Source: GCA-002733465 sp964601915 | GTDB lineage: Bacteria > Pseudomonadota > Gammaproteobacteria > Enterobacterales > Kangiellaceae | Reading direction: 5' to 3' | DNA length: 64,000 bases | Assembly: GCA_964601915.1 (NCBI GenBank) | Contig: CAZRPK010000001.1 | Coordinates: forward strand, 17,810 to 81,809 | In this document: positions 9,756 through 17,586 of the stretch, piece by piece | Layout: every line of letters starts with the position of its first letter | How positions within the stretch are numbered: position 1 is the stretch's first letter | The notes under the pieces: model-generated | The model's input: the letters and a program-made list of their open reading frames with translations, nothing else | What the model was told of the DNA's origin: nothing | Database searches by the model: none | Made by a program: the position numbers and the translations under genes

Positions 9756-11484
9756 CTTGGATTTGAATTCAGCACATTTAAATTCAAACTCCAAGTTAAG
9801 CCTAGAGGATTCTAGGCGACTGACCGGACCTAATTTATTTGGCGCAATCACTGGTGCAATTATTGATGTTAAAATTATCAGTTTTGATATCGAACACGTT
9901 GTTTCTATCTGGAAACAACACGTTGCACGGCTTCTCAATGTAGTTGGTTGGGAAAATGAAGAAATTATTTCTCGAAAATATAAAAATGGTGCAAGCTTGG
10001 TCATTACCGCTCCAATTGATGTGCTTTATGCTGCCACAGAAGTCAATGAAGCAGCATGGCAATTGACACTAGATGAAATCAATCAAGAATCAAATTCAAA
10101 TATTGAAGATATGATCCCTCATTTAGTTAAAGAAATAAAAGATGAGGAAAATCCCAAACTATTAGCAATTCAAAAAGCGGCACTCAAACACAATGTGGTT
10201 TTCTTGAGTGATGACGATGAAATTTCTCTCGGTTATGGTGCGTCTTGTAAAATTTACTCAGTCGACCATATTCCCAACGTTGATGAAATAGACTGGTCAT
10301 CAATCAGCGATATTCCAGTAGCTTTAGTTACAGGAACCAATGGCAAATCGACCACTGTAAGACTAGCCAGCGCAGTAGTTGCAGCAGCAAATAAAAGGTG
10401 CGGAATAACCTCAACTGATTACATTAGAGTCGGTGATAAAATTCTTGATACTGGCGATTATTCTGGACCTAGCGGTGCTCGTACTTTACTCAGACATCCT
10501 GAAACTGAGGTAGCTTTTTTAGAAGTCGCACGAGGTGGCATGTTACGTAGAGGCATAGGAATAAATAACGCAAAAACCGCTTTAATTACCAATGTTTCAG
10601 AAGACCATTTAGGTGAATATGGCATTAATGATTTGAGCGACATGGTTGAAGCCAAATTTATTGTGCGACAGACTATTACTAACGATCAGAACTTGATTTT
10701 AAATGCCGATGATGAAGGCAGTGTAAAATTCGCAAAACAATTAGACAACACCATAGTTTGGTTCTCATGGTCAAAAACGAATAAAGTCATACAAATACAA
10801 ATTGCCAATAAAAAATCGGTTTGTTATGTTGAAAATGAAATTATTTATTATTCAGAAAATGGTCTCGAGAAAGAAATTATCAATGTAAAAGATGTTCCAA
10901 TCACACTTGATGGTGCCGCTAAACATAATGTTCACAATGCACTTGGTGTTGTTGCATTAAGCTTTTCTCTTGGCTTTAGCGTTGAAGATATTCGAACAGG
11001 TTTAAAGCAATTTACAAGCACGCCTGAAGATAATCCAGGACGTGGGAATCTTTTCGAAATCAATGGCTTTAAAGTCATACTAGATTTTGCTCATAATGAA
11101 CAAGGTCTTAGTCGAATGATAGAAACCATCAACAATATGCCCGCAAAAAGACGATTGGTTTTGATTTGCCAAGCAGGCGATAGAAGTGACGACCTTATTA
11201 AAGGATTGGTAAGATCTGCTTTAAAAGCGAAACCTGATGTACTGCTAATTTGTGAGCTGGAAGATTATTTACGCGGACGAAAGCTACGGGAAGTTCCGCA
11301 ACTAATACACCAAAATGCATTAGAGTTCGGAATGAAAGAAGAACAGTTATTACATGCTAATGACACAATCGAAGGAACACGAATGGCGTTAGAATGGGCA
11401 AACAAAAATGATCTGATTTTATTATTGGCTCTAGATCATCGCGATGAGATTCTAAGTCTGCTTGAAAAATTCAGTTATGGTTAA
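9748..11484 (+). CDS. Short CphA-like Mur ligase domain protein
   Basis: 578 residues. The C-terminal two thirds match the Mur-ligase half of cyanophycin synthetase: VTGTNGKSTTVRL near residue 194, EVARGGMLRRGIG, NVSEDHLGEYG, KHNVHNALG and VILDFAHNEQG. The first 185 residues, opening with DSRRLTGPNLFG, are not an ATP-grasp domain and I do not recognise a fold in them. Short paralogues of this kind beside full cphA are known in proteobacteria. Their reaction is not something I can read here; an arginine-adding or accessory ligase role is a guess. It starts inside the end of cphA, with an eight-base overlap. The stop lies inside a hairpin (11456-11498). Confidence 0.8.
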   Translation: MTSLDLNSAHLNSNSKLSLEDSRRLTGPNLFGAITGAIIDVKIISFDIEHVVSIWKQHVARLLNVVGWENEEIISRKYKNGASLVITAPIDVLYAATEVNEAAWQLTLDEINQESNSNIEDMIPHLVKEIKDEENPKLLAIQKAALKHNVVFLSDDDEISLGYGASCKIYSVDHIPNVDEIDWSSISDIPVALVTGTNGKSTTVRLASAVVAAANKRCGITSTDYIRVGDKILDTGDYSGPSGARTLLRHPETEVAFLEVARGGMLRRGIGINNAKTALITNVSEDHLGEYGINDLSDMVEAKFIVRQTITNDQNLILNADDEGSVKFAKQLDNTIVWFSWSKTNKVIQIQIANKKSVCYVENEIIYYSENGLEKEIINVKDVPITLDGAAKHNVHNALGVVALSFSLGFSVEDIRTGLKQFTSTPEDNPGRGNLFEINGFKVILDFAHNEQGLSRMIETINNMPAKRRLVLICQAGDRSDDLIKGLVRSALKAKPDVLLICELEDYLRGRKLREVPQLIHQNALEFGMKEEQLLHANDTIEGTRMALEWANKNDLILLLALDHRDEILSLLEKFSYG

Positions 11485-11519
11485 TTTTTCAAGCAGACAA
11501 TCATATTTTATTGTCTGCT
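11456..11519. repeat. Overlapping inverted repeats at a convergent gene end
   Basis: GTCTGCTTGAAAAATT (11456-11471) pairs perfectly with AATTTTTCAAGCAGAC (11483-11498), a 16-bp stem with an 11-base loop holding the stop region of the Mur-ligase gene. AGCAGACAA (11492-11500) can alternatively pair with TTGTCTGCT (11511-11519). The two hairpins share an arm and exclude each other. No clear T-run follows on either strand, so a simple intrinsic terminator is uncertain, although the position between convergent genes suggests transcript-end processing or termination. Confidence 0.5.
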
Positions 11520-12047
11520 AAGCCACTTCCCAACATCATTTCCTAAAGTATTAACTGTGTGAGCTAAAACACTGCAGGAACCTTTAAAACCTCCCATAAA
11601 TCCACCCGAAGAGTTTCTAGTAAAAGAATTTGTTGCTATTTCTTCACCTTCAACCAATAATTTCGCTTGTACTGTTACAGATTTTCTATGCCCAATAAAA
11701 GCATTTCCAGCACTGTATACGCTTTGAATATTCAAAACTACAATATTCTTTTCTACCGTTAATAGCTCATCCTGCTGTATTATTGTAATTCCATTCCTAT
11801 TTGCATATTTAACAATAGAGTTAGAAAACTGATTACCAATTTCAGTACATTCTGATTTTACATTTTGTGGGATCCAGCTTTTTTCAGCAAATGGTATATT
11901 TTTTATTATTACATACACATTATTTGATGCTAATACCTCCGCGGCACGAGTATGTTTAGATTTTTGTTCTGGCTCTAACGTATTATTTGTTACGCACGAA
12001 ACTATCAAAAAAAATGATATAAATAGTATTGTCAGTTTAAATTTCAT
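11508..12047 (-). CDS. Putative lipoprotein of unknown function
   Basis: 179 residues. A type II signal peptide is visible: Lys-rich start, hydrophobic ILFISFFLIV, then the lipobox VSC with Cys 18, so an exported lipid-anchored protein is expected. The mature part is mixed alpha/beta with no motif I recognise. A GHRKSVTVQAKLLVEG stretch and a glycine-rich SSGGFMGGFKGSC stretch are notable, and its general look is of a stress or envelope lipoprotein. It converges with the cyanophycin operon, and its last codons lie in the shared hairpin region. There is no link in sequence to the flanking pathways. Confidence 0.75.
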   Translation of the reverse strand: MKFKLTILFISFFLIVSCVTNNTLEPEQKSKHTRAAEVLASNNVYVIIKNIPFAEKSWIPQNVKSECTEIGNQFSNSIVKYANRNGITIIQQDELLTVEKNIVVLNIQSVYSAGNAFIGHRKSVTVQAKLLVEGEEIATNSFTRNSSGGFMGGFKGSCSVLAHTVNTLGNDVGKWLSRQ

Positions 12048-12368
12048 GGTTAATATCCTCTTTTACGTTCCATTTATAATTTTATTAAATAAATTTTTGC
12101 CAATAAACCTACAGCTACAAATATCTTTTTAATTGACAGTGAAAGAATACCAATCTTTGATGTTAGAATCTATATTGATGGTATTTTTAACCCGTAAACT
12201 AGCTATATTTATAGTAAATTTGCCAATTGTTTCAATATTCTCATCCACCACCGATATTGCTATAAAGCCTCTAAAAACTCAGCTAAAATAACACTTTCGC
12301 ACTTATAAACTGTACAAACGATAAAATAGTGATAAATGAGTGATAAATGAGTGATAAATGAGTGATAA
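12048..12368. other. Intergenic region between divergent genes
   Basis: About 320 bases of AT-rich sequence upstream of both the lipoprotein gene and the acyltransferase gene. It should hold promoters for both. I see no convincing -35/-10 pair, no RNA gene and no open frame. Its right end is occupied by an 11-bp tandem repeat. Confidence 0.5.
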
Positions 12369-12371
12369 ATG
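12328..12371 (+). repeat. 11-bp tandem repeat x4 at a gene start
   Basis: Four perfect copies of AGTGATAAATG lie end to end, and the last one supplies the ATG of the acyltransferase gene. Within the array each ATG begins a five-codon frame (Met-Ser-Asp-Lys-stop) whose TGA overlaps the next ATG, a ladder of mini-ORFs with ATGA junctions. The single copy after the N run at 12516 is part of a duplicated contig end, so in the real genome the array directly abuts the gene now drawn at 12524. Confidence 0.9.
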
Positions 12372-12415
12372 AGTAAAAAAATTAATCATTGGTGGCGTAT
12401 TCTTGCAACAGGCAT

Positions 12416-12515
12416 NNNNNNNNNNNNNNNNNNNNNNNNNNNNNNNNNNNNNNNNNNNNNNNNNNNNNNNNNNNNNNNNNNNNNNNNNNNNNNNNNNNNN
12501 NNNNNNNNNNNNNNN
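12416..12515. other. Scaffold gap (100 N) with duplicated 55-base flanks
   Basis: The 55 bases at 12361-12415 are identical to 12516-12570. The gap joins overlapping contig ends and should be collapsed. The gene start at 12369 and the one at 12524 are the same start. Confidence 0.95.
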
Positions 12516-12523
12516 AGTGATAA

Positions 12524-13294
12524 ATGAGTAAAAAAATTAATCATTGGTGGCGTATTCTTGCAACAGGCATTTGCTTTAGTTACTTTGGGATTGGTGCGCT
12601 AATCTTAACGATTTTTGTATTCCCTCTACAAAAGTTGTATTACCAGAATAAACTAAAACGAAAAAAGGTTGCCCGCAAAACAGTTCATACTACTTTTAAA
12701 TGGTTTATCTCATTTATGCAGTTTTCTGGCATTTTTTTGTTTGATCTGAAAAACGTACAACAACTGAAAACACTAAAAGGTCATTTAATTCTAGCGAACC
12801 ATCCTTCATTAATTGATGTCGTTGTACTGATCTCTGTAATACCTAATGCTGATTGTGTGGTAAAAGCCCATTTATTTAAAAACCCTTTTTTACGAGGTGT
12901 TGTCACTAATACTGGGTATATCAGTAACCAAGATCCAGAAGGATTATTAATTGATTGTGAGCAAACATTAGCAACTGGAAATAACTTAATTATTTTTCCT
13001 GAAGGCACTCGCACAAAAAAAGGTAAGAGTGTTAGTTTTTTACGAGGAGCGGCCAATATAGCGGTAAGATGTCAAGCTAAGATAACTTGTGTTCTGATTG
13101 ATGTTCAACCGCCAACACTAACAAAATCTGAAGCTTGGTATAAAGTACCAAAGGAAAAGGCTAATTTTAAAGCGAAAATTATCGAAGGCTTTCCAGATAT
13201 GCCTGATTATCTAACAGAAACAGTTAGTCAAGATGTAAGAAAATATAATCGCGGGCTTGAACAATATTTTAAGAAAAAAATTCAAACACTTTAA
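12524..13294 (+). CDS. PlsC-like 1-acyl-glycerol-phosphate acyltransferase
   Basis: 256 residues. The lysophospholipid acyltransferase signature is complete: HxxxxD as NHPSLID (His 93, Asp 98) and FPEGTRTKKG near residue 158. A hydrophobic N-terminal segment (about 13-35) suggests membrane attachment. Acyltransferases of this type occur in APE clusters (ApeD in E. coli), where they are thought to transfer the polyene acyl chain to a lipid acceptor, and its position at the edge of this locus fits that. A housekeeping role in phospholipid synthesis cannot be excluded. It converges with the BtrH-like gene, one base apart. The start is defined by an 11-bp tandem repeat. Confidence 0.85.
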   Translation: MSKKINHWWRILATGICFSYFGIGALILTIFVFPLQKLYYQNKLKRKKVARKTVHTTFKWFISFMQFSGIFLFDLKNVQQLKTLKGHLILANHPSLIDVVVLISVIPNADCVVKAHLFKNPFLRGVVTNTGYISNQDPEGLLIDCEQTLATGNNLIIFPEGTRTKKGKSVSFLRGAANIAVRCQAKITCVLIDVQPPTLTKSEAWYKVPKEKANFKAKIIEGFPDMPDYLTETVSQDVRKYNRGLEQYFKKKIQTL

Positions 13295-13295
13295 T

Positions 13296-14306
13296 TTAAG
13301 AGTTCTTCCCTATTGTTTGTAGAGTATTTCTTAACGCTTGTTCTTTTAGCGCGCACTCTTCAAGCTTTTCAGCGACTTGATTTAAGTTAATGTTTTTTCT
13401 CTTCTTACAAAACATTACTGCCGCCATAGCAAATTGACGCCAAGTATCTCCAACACGAGTTGCTTCTTCAGATGCTTTTTTTAATGAGACATCACCCGTT
13501 AATATTGCTGCTTCATCTAAAAAACTGGCAAACATAAATCTAAAGCCTGCGCCCCCGGTACCTATCTCTTCTTGCATCCGAACAATATTAGCTAGAAACA
13601 GGCCTTGATATTTGTTTGATTTTTTATCTAACTGGCGTATTTTTTTTGCTAAGTAATTTATACCTTTAATTCCAATAAATGGTAAAAATATTCCTTGCAT
13701 TATTTTTGTCGTTTTATGAATAGCTTTATAAATATGTGATTCAAGTTCAAGCTGGGTTGGCGCTTTATTTATAACATACATTAAACCTTTTGCCGCTAAA
13801 GCGCCTTTTGCAAATCTAGCTCGTTTTAAATCTTCTTCCGAGCATTCAACTAAATGTTCAAATACAGGATCGCTGATTAAGTAATTGCCTTCCGAAGTTT
13901 TTCCATAAACAATTAAATTATGTGCATTGAAGTGAAAACGCATATCTTCTGGAAAATAGGGTAACCAATAAACAGAAGTTTGAAGTCCAACTAAATTCCC
14001 TTTTCCAAGCTCTTCGTCTAGAGCTTGCATACCTCGCTCTTGATTTTTAAATTTTCGTGATGATAATTCAATATTTAATTTTTTACATACTGTTTTTATA
14101 ATTGTTTTGGGTGGCATACGATAAGCAACTAAGGGCATTCCTCCGATTTTTATCATTGGTAAATAAACAAATGTTAATGCAGAAGCTAACCCAAAAGCCA
14201 TTGGTTCAGAAATTTCTAATCCTTTACTCTTTAAAAGAGTTGAAATAACCCCTGTTTCACAATGTGATGATTGTTGGTGTTTCACTTCAAGAATAATATC
14301 TTTCAT
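13296..14306 (-). CDS. BtrH N-terminal domain protein in the DAR arm
   Basis: 336 residues. The first 180 residues have the BtrH_N look: HCETGVISTLLKSKG with Cys and His near the start, a middle segment GKGNLVGLQTSVYWLPYF, and HNLIVYGKTSEGNYLISDP. BtrH is a peptidase-C39-like fold that acts as an acyltransferase, moving an ACP-bound acyl group in butirosin synthesis. The C-terminal half (about 185-336) is helical and matches the companion domain usually fused to BtrH_N. It is the last gene of the four-gene minus-strand DarA/DarB set. I infer an acyl-transfer job, for example joining a polyene acyl-ACP to the resorcinol; nothing in the sequence proves the substrate. Confidence 0.75.
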   Translation of the reverse strand: MKDIILEVKHQQSSHCETGVISTLLKSKGLEISEPMAFGLASALTFVYLPMIKIGGMPLVAYRMPPKTIIKTVCKKLNIELSSRKFKNQERGMQALDEELGKGNLVGLQTSVYWLPYFPEDMRFHFNAHNLIVYGKTSEGNYLISDPVFEHLVECSEEDLKRARFAKGALAAKGLMYVINKAPTQLELESHIYKAIHKTTKIMQGIFLPFIGIKGINYLAKKIRQLDKKSNKYQGLFLANIVRMQEEIGTGGAGFRFMFASFLDEAAILTGDVSLKKASEEATRVGDTWRQFAMAAVMFCKKRKNINLNQVAEKLEECALKEQALRNTLQTIGKNS

Positions 14307-14311
14307 CTTAC

Positions 14312-14746
14312 TTAATTTTCAACCGTATTATTTTGACTGTTTATATTATTCTCTGGTAAAATTTTTAATTCTTCAACTGCTATTTTCATAACATCAGCAT
14401 AAGATTGTAATTTTTTTTTGCTTAATTGTTTAAATATTTTTGGCCTCAAGTGTCTCTTAATTTGCCATTGAAAAAAACCAGTAGATTGAGCAAGAGACAC
14501 CAAATCAAATCGCAAAGTCGCCATATGATAAGCGAGAGGGGAAACTTTATTTTGTATTGCCTGAATGTATGCTGTTTCTGCCTGAGTTTTGAGATCGTTA
14601 ACCGCCATTTCAGTTGCAAAGCTCTCTATTTCCCAACCTGTTGATTTAACGCCCTGATAATGCCCATCTGTATCGACCGCATATATTAATTTTTTTTGAC
14701 CTTCATAGGTTGAACTATGATCTTGAGGAACATCTTCTTTTTTCAT
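14312..14746 (-). CDS. Small conserved-looking protein of unknown function
   Basis: 144 residues, not recognised. It has no signal peptide and no membrane segment. A short N-terminal beta part (YAVDTDGHYQGVKSTGWE, about 23-40) is followed by helices, and the C-terminus is Asn-rich. It sits one base after the DarB-like gene and five before the BtrH-like gene, so tight operon membership points to a role in the resorcinol arm. A carrier or assembly partner is possible, but there is no ACP serine motif, so it is not the missing DarC-type carrier protein. Confidence 0.65.
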   Translation of the reverse strand: MKKEDVPQDHSSTYEGQKKLIYAVDTDGHYQGVKSTGWEIESFATEMAVNDLKTQAETAYIQAIQNKVSPLAYHMATLRFDLVSLAQSTGFFQWQIKRHLRPKIFKQLSKKKLQSYADVMKIAVEELKILPENNINSQNNTVEN

Positions 14747-14747
14747 T

Positions 14748-15935
14748 TTAGACCGCCGTCAACTTAATAAACGCACTAGAAAACCGACCGCTTTCTGGGA
14801 TATAACACAATATCCTGTCGCCTCTTTTAAAAGTTCCGTTATTATACAATTCTTCTAGCATAATAAAAATTGATGCTGAACCAGTATTTCCTTTACTCGA
14901 AAGATTGGTAAACCATTTTTCGTAAGGGATCTCAAAATCAATATTTTTCAGCCCTTGATATAACCGCTCTCGAAAATAACCTGATGAATAATGAGGCAAG
15001 AAATAATCAAAATCATTAGGTGTAATGTTGCGTTCTTCACTGATTTTTGTCAAAGCCTGCTCTACACTTACTTTGACGATATTCTCATTTAGTAATTTTA
15101 CATCTTGCTTAACTGTAGCAATTGATTCTTGTTCTCTTTGTTGGCTTGTTAAGCGCGTGCCACTAATTAATTTTCCCTGCTTTTTTTCAGCACCCGCATA
15201 CATACAAGGTTCTAATTGATTTGCAAAAGAGAGTATATCAATCCAGTCAATTTTTAGTGATATACGCTCCGTATTTTTTTTATTACTTAATAAAACCGCA
15301 CCAGCCCCATCCGAGAGCATCCAACGTAAAAAATCTTTTTCAAAAGCTACTTCTGGTTTTTTAACTAACTGTTCAATTTTATTTTTATTTTCTGCTTCGA
15401 AATTATTAGCATGCATAATGTTTGATGCCATTTCACTTGCAACAACTACAGTGTTTTTACTTTCTCCAGATTTAATATTTAAAAAACCATATTTCAGCGC
15501 AGTAACCCCGCAGAGACAAATCCCTGATGTAGAAATCACTTCACAGGGAGGATTATTCAATTCGCCATGAACCATTACTCCATGATTGGGTAAACTTTGA
15601 TCGGGTAGTGATGTACTTGCAACAAGACAATCTATTTCATCCAATTGAATTGGAGCATTACTTTTATCGACAAACAACCCATTAACAGCTTCCGCAGCTA
15701 AACTTGCATTAGTGTAATTAAATTCACCTGTTTCTCGATCAATCCCATAGTGTCTAGATGTTATTTTATTACTTCTCAAAATAATAGATTTCGCTCTAGA
15801 TGGCTTACCACCAACCATACCTAAAACTAACTCCATATCAGCATTACCTATTGGAGCATTGGGTAAAACGGAACTTATCCGGTTTATATAAACATTAGAG
15901 ATTTCAGAAGAGAGCTCTTTAATAGTTGATTCCAT
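14748..15935 (-). CDS. darB: DarB-like ketosynthase III (dialkylresorcinol-type)
   Basis: 395 residues. A KAS III-like thiolase-fold enzyme. The catalytic triad is visible: Cys 140 in STSGIC, His in LPHYSSGYF and Asn in KGNTGSAS. The opening VYINRISSVLPNAPIGN and the GGKPSRAKSIILRSN block are typical of the subgroup found with DarA in dialkylresorcinol and flexirubin clusters. DarB condenses two beta-keto acyl units and cyclises them to a cyclohexanedione, which DarA then aromatises. It sits directly after the DarA-like gene on the minus strand (nine bases between them). A standard FabH role is unlikely given the length (FabH is about 320) and the context. Confidence 0.85.
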   Translation of the reverse strand: MESTIKELSSEISNVYINRISSVLPNAPIGNADMELVLGMVGGKPSRAKSIILRSNKITSRHYGIDRETGEFNYTNASLAAEAVNGLFVDKSNAPIQLDEIDCLVASTSLPDQSLPNHGVMVHGELNNPPCEVISTSGICLCGVTALKYGFLNIKSGESKNTVVVASEMASNIMHANNFEAENKNKIEQLVKKPEVAFEKDFLRWMLSDGAGAVLLSNKKNTERISLKIDWIDILSFANQLEPCMYAGAEKKQGKLISGTRLTSQQREQESIATVKQDVKLLNENIVKVSVEQALTKISEERNITPNDFDYFLPHYSSGYFRERLYQGLKNIDFEIPYEKWFTNLSSKGNTGSASIFIMLEELYNNGTFKRGDRILCYIPESGRFSSAFIKLTAV

Positions 15936-15944
15936 GAGTTTAAA

Positions 15945-16874
15945 TCATTCTCCTGACGGCTCAGCAAAGTAAGCACGTTGTTGTGAAATTTTATTTTGAG
16001 TCAAAGGTGCAATCATTCTCTTTACAATCGCAAAAATAGGTACAACGGTCAATATCAAAGTCAATAAAAATACTATATAAATAACCAGACCTAAGCTTCT
16101 TCGAGTAGAATACATAGGGCCAATAGCACTAATGATTGTGCTCCAAATTTTAAAGCTATGTTGCCCTACTCTTTCACTGGCTATAAATTTTTCATTAATG
16201 TTGACAGCTCCCATATTTTTTAACATAGGTTCTTTAATTATTTCATTGTTATCATTTAATCTACTTCTAATTGCTTTACCAAATCTACCTGCATTTTTAA
16301 CATCTTCATCAGATACGCCTGCTCTAGGAGCCCATGAATAAGCTTTTTTTCGCCCGGTAAACATCCATAGCGGAGTTGCCAAAAAACTAAATGCTGTGCC
16401 GCAATTATCTGTCAAGACAACATTATCGACTAAATTAGCTTTTAATTCAGACAATAATTTTTTGACTTTTTCTTGGGCACCTAACCACATTCCACGACAC
16501 CCAATGATAGTTACTACAGGCTTTCCATTAAATATAGTTTTTGCTTGATTACTTTGTAAAAAAGATGAAATAGGTAGAGAAGGTGATAAGAACCAAACTT
16601 GGTAAGCAAGTAAAATGAGATCATATTCCTCAGCCGAATCTACAATATTCGTTGGTATTTCTTTAATCGGTTGTGGTGTCATTTTTACACACTCAGGAAA
16701 TATATGAAAAAACTGCAAAAAAGGCCAAGGAAAAGGGAAGGTATTTAATGGCTGAATCGTCACACAATCAATTTGTATGTTGGGGTCTTTTTCCAGAGGA
16801 AGAGTGATTGATCGAGTAATATTAGTCAATTGCCCTGTTTGAGAGTAATTAACTACAAGAATTTTTGGCACCAA
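15945..16874 (-). CDS. darA: DarA-like dialkylresorcinol-forming enzyme (flavodoxin fold)
   Basis: 309 residues. The N-terminus ILVVNYSQTGQLTNI is a flavodoxin-type phosphate-binding loop, and FPFPWPFLQFFHIFPE is characteristic of the DarA family. The middle part LILLAYQVWFLSPSLP and GCRGMWLGAQEKV fits a flavin site. A hydrophobic helix near residues 258-288 suggests membrane association. DarA aromatises the cyclohexanedione made by DarB. The first codon may be TTG 16874 or GTG 16871; GGA lies eight bases before the GTG, which I favour slightly. It is the first gene of the minus-strand four-gene set and diverges from a DUF2141 gene. Confidence 0.82.
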   Translation of the reverse strand: MVPKILVVNYSQTGQLTNITRSITLPLEKDPNIQIDCVTIQPLNTFPFPWPFLQFFHIFPECVKMTPQPIKEIPTNIVDSAEEYDLILLAYQVWFLSPSLPISSFLQSNQAKTIFNGKPVVTIIGCRGMWLGAQEKVKKLLSELKANLVDNVVLTDNCGTAFSFLATPLWMFTGRKKAYSWAPRAGVSDEDVKNAGRFGKAIRSRLNDNNEIIKEPMLKNMGAVNINEKFIASERVGQHSFKIWSTIISAIGPMYSTRRSLGLVIYIVFLLTLILTVVPIFAIVKRMIAPLTQNKISQQRAYFAEPSGE

Positions 16875-16897
16875 GTGAATCCAGCTTAAAAATTAGG

Positions 16898-16926
16898 TTG
16901 GTCATTATACGATATTGGATCATAAT
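16898..16926 (+). promoter_or_regulatory. Candidate sigma-70 promoter
   Basis: TTGGTC and CATAAT are separated by 17 bases and end 35 bases before the DUF2141 gene ATG. Spacing is ideal, while the hexamers are only fair matches. This is prediction by eye. Confidence 0.4.
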
Positions 16927-16961
16927 AGAAAAATAATAATTTTGGTAAATAATAGAGTCGT

Positions 16962-17477
16962 ATGTCAAATAAAGTCTTAGTACCATTAATTGTCATTATT
17001 GTATTGATAATGCTAATTCCTAGAACCATAGCGCATGGTTTAAACAAAGATTTGAAACAAATAGAAGGTCAACGGCTGAATCATCTTTTATTAGTAAAAA
17101 TCGGCAATATCAAACAAATTAAGGGGGATTTGCACTATCAATTATTAAGCTGTAATTTGAATAAATCCACGATTGAAGAGCTTACAGTGGCTTACCAAGG
17201 TAAGATTAAAGTTGAGACATCTAATCTCACACTACTCAACCTTCATTTTCCTCAAGATAATTACGCATTACGCCTATTTCAAGATCTAAATGCTAACCAA
17301 AAACTTGATCTTTCACCAAACACTATCCCAATAGAACCGGTTGGCTTTTCAAATAATCCTAGTTTAGCTTTTGGCTTACCCAAATTGGAAAAAATTTGTT
17401 TTAATTTAAACCATAATTTAAACCTCAACATTAAGCTCAAAAACAAACGTAAACGAAAAAAGTTTAAACGCCAATAG
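16962..17477 (+). CDS. DUF2141 family exported protein
   Basis: 171 residues. An N-terminal hydrophobic segment (VLVPLIVIIVLIMLI) acts as a signal peptide or anchor. The rest carries DUF2141 features: a short FPQDNYALRLFQDLNANQKLD block (about 90-110, the DxNxNxxxD calcium-like loop), then IEPVGFSNNP, and a basic tail KLKNKRKRKKFKRQ that is unusual for the family. DUF2141 proteins often sit beside carotenoid or pigment genes; their function is unknown to me. Here it starts next to darA in a pigment locus, so a link to pigment handling is plausible but unproven. Confidence 0.75.
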   Translation: MSNKVLVPLIVIIVLIMLIPRTIAHGLNKDLKQIEGQRLNHLLLVKIGNIKQIKGDLHYQLLSCNLNKSTIEELTVAYQGKIKVETSNLTLLNLHFPQDNYALRLFQDLNANQKLDLSPNTIPIEPVGFSNNPSLAFGLPKLEKICFNLNHNLNLNIKLKNKRKRKKFKRQ

Positions 17478-17586
17478 GTTAAGAACAAATGTAGCATGAT
17501 CCAACGCCTAATTTATTTTGCGCCAAACTGCAATTTTTGATAGGCTAGCTTCGGATAACAACTCCCCCCATTTTTAGAGCCTTTTT

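Noticed and set aside
9748..11484. A MurE/MurC cell-wall ligase
   Set aside because: The overlap with cphA and the CphA-like motifs after the P-loop (ARGGMLRRGIG, DFAHNEQG) point to the cyanophycin family.
12361..12570. A true 55-bp direct repeat flanking an unsequenced insertion
   Set aside because: The same pattern occurs at all three N runs with exactly 55 bases each, and collapsing them repairs two broken genes. An assembly cause is far more likely.
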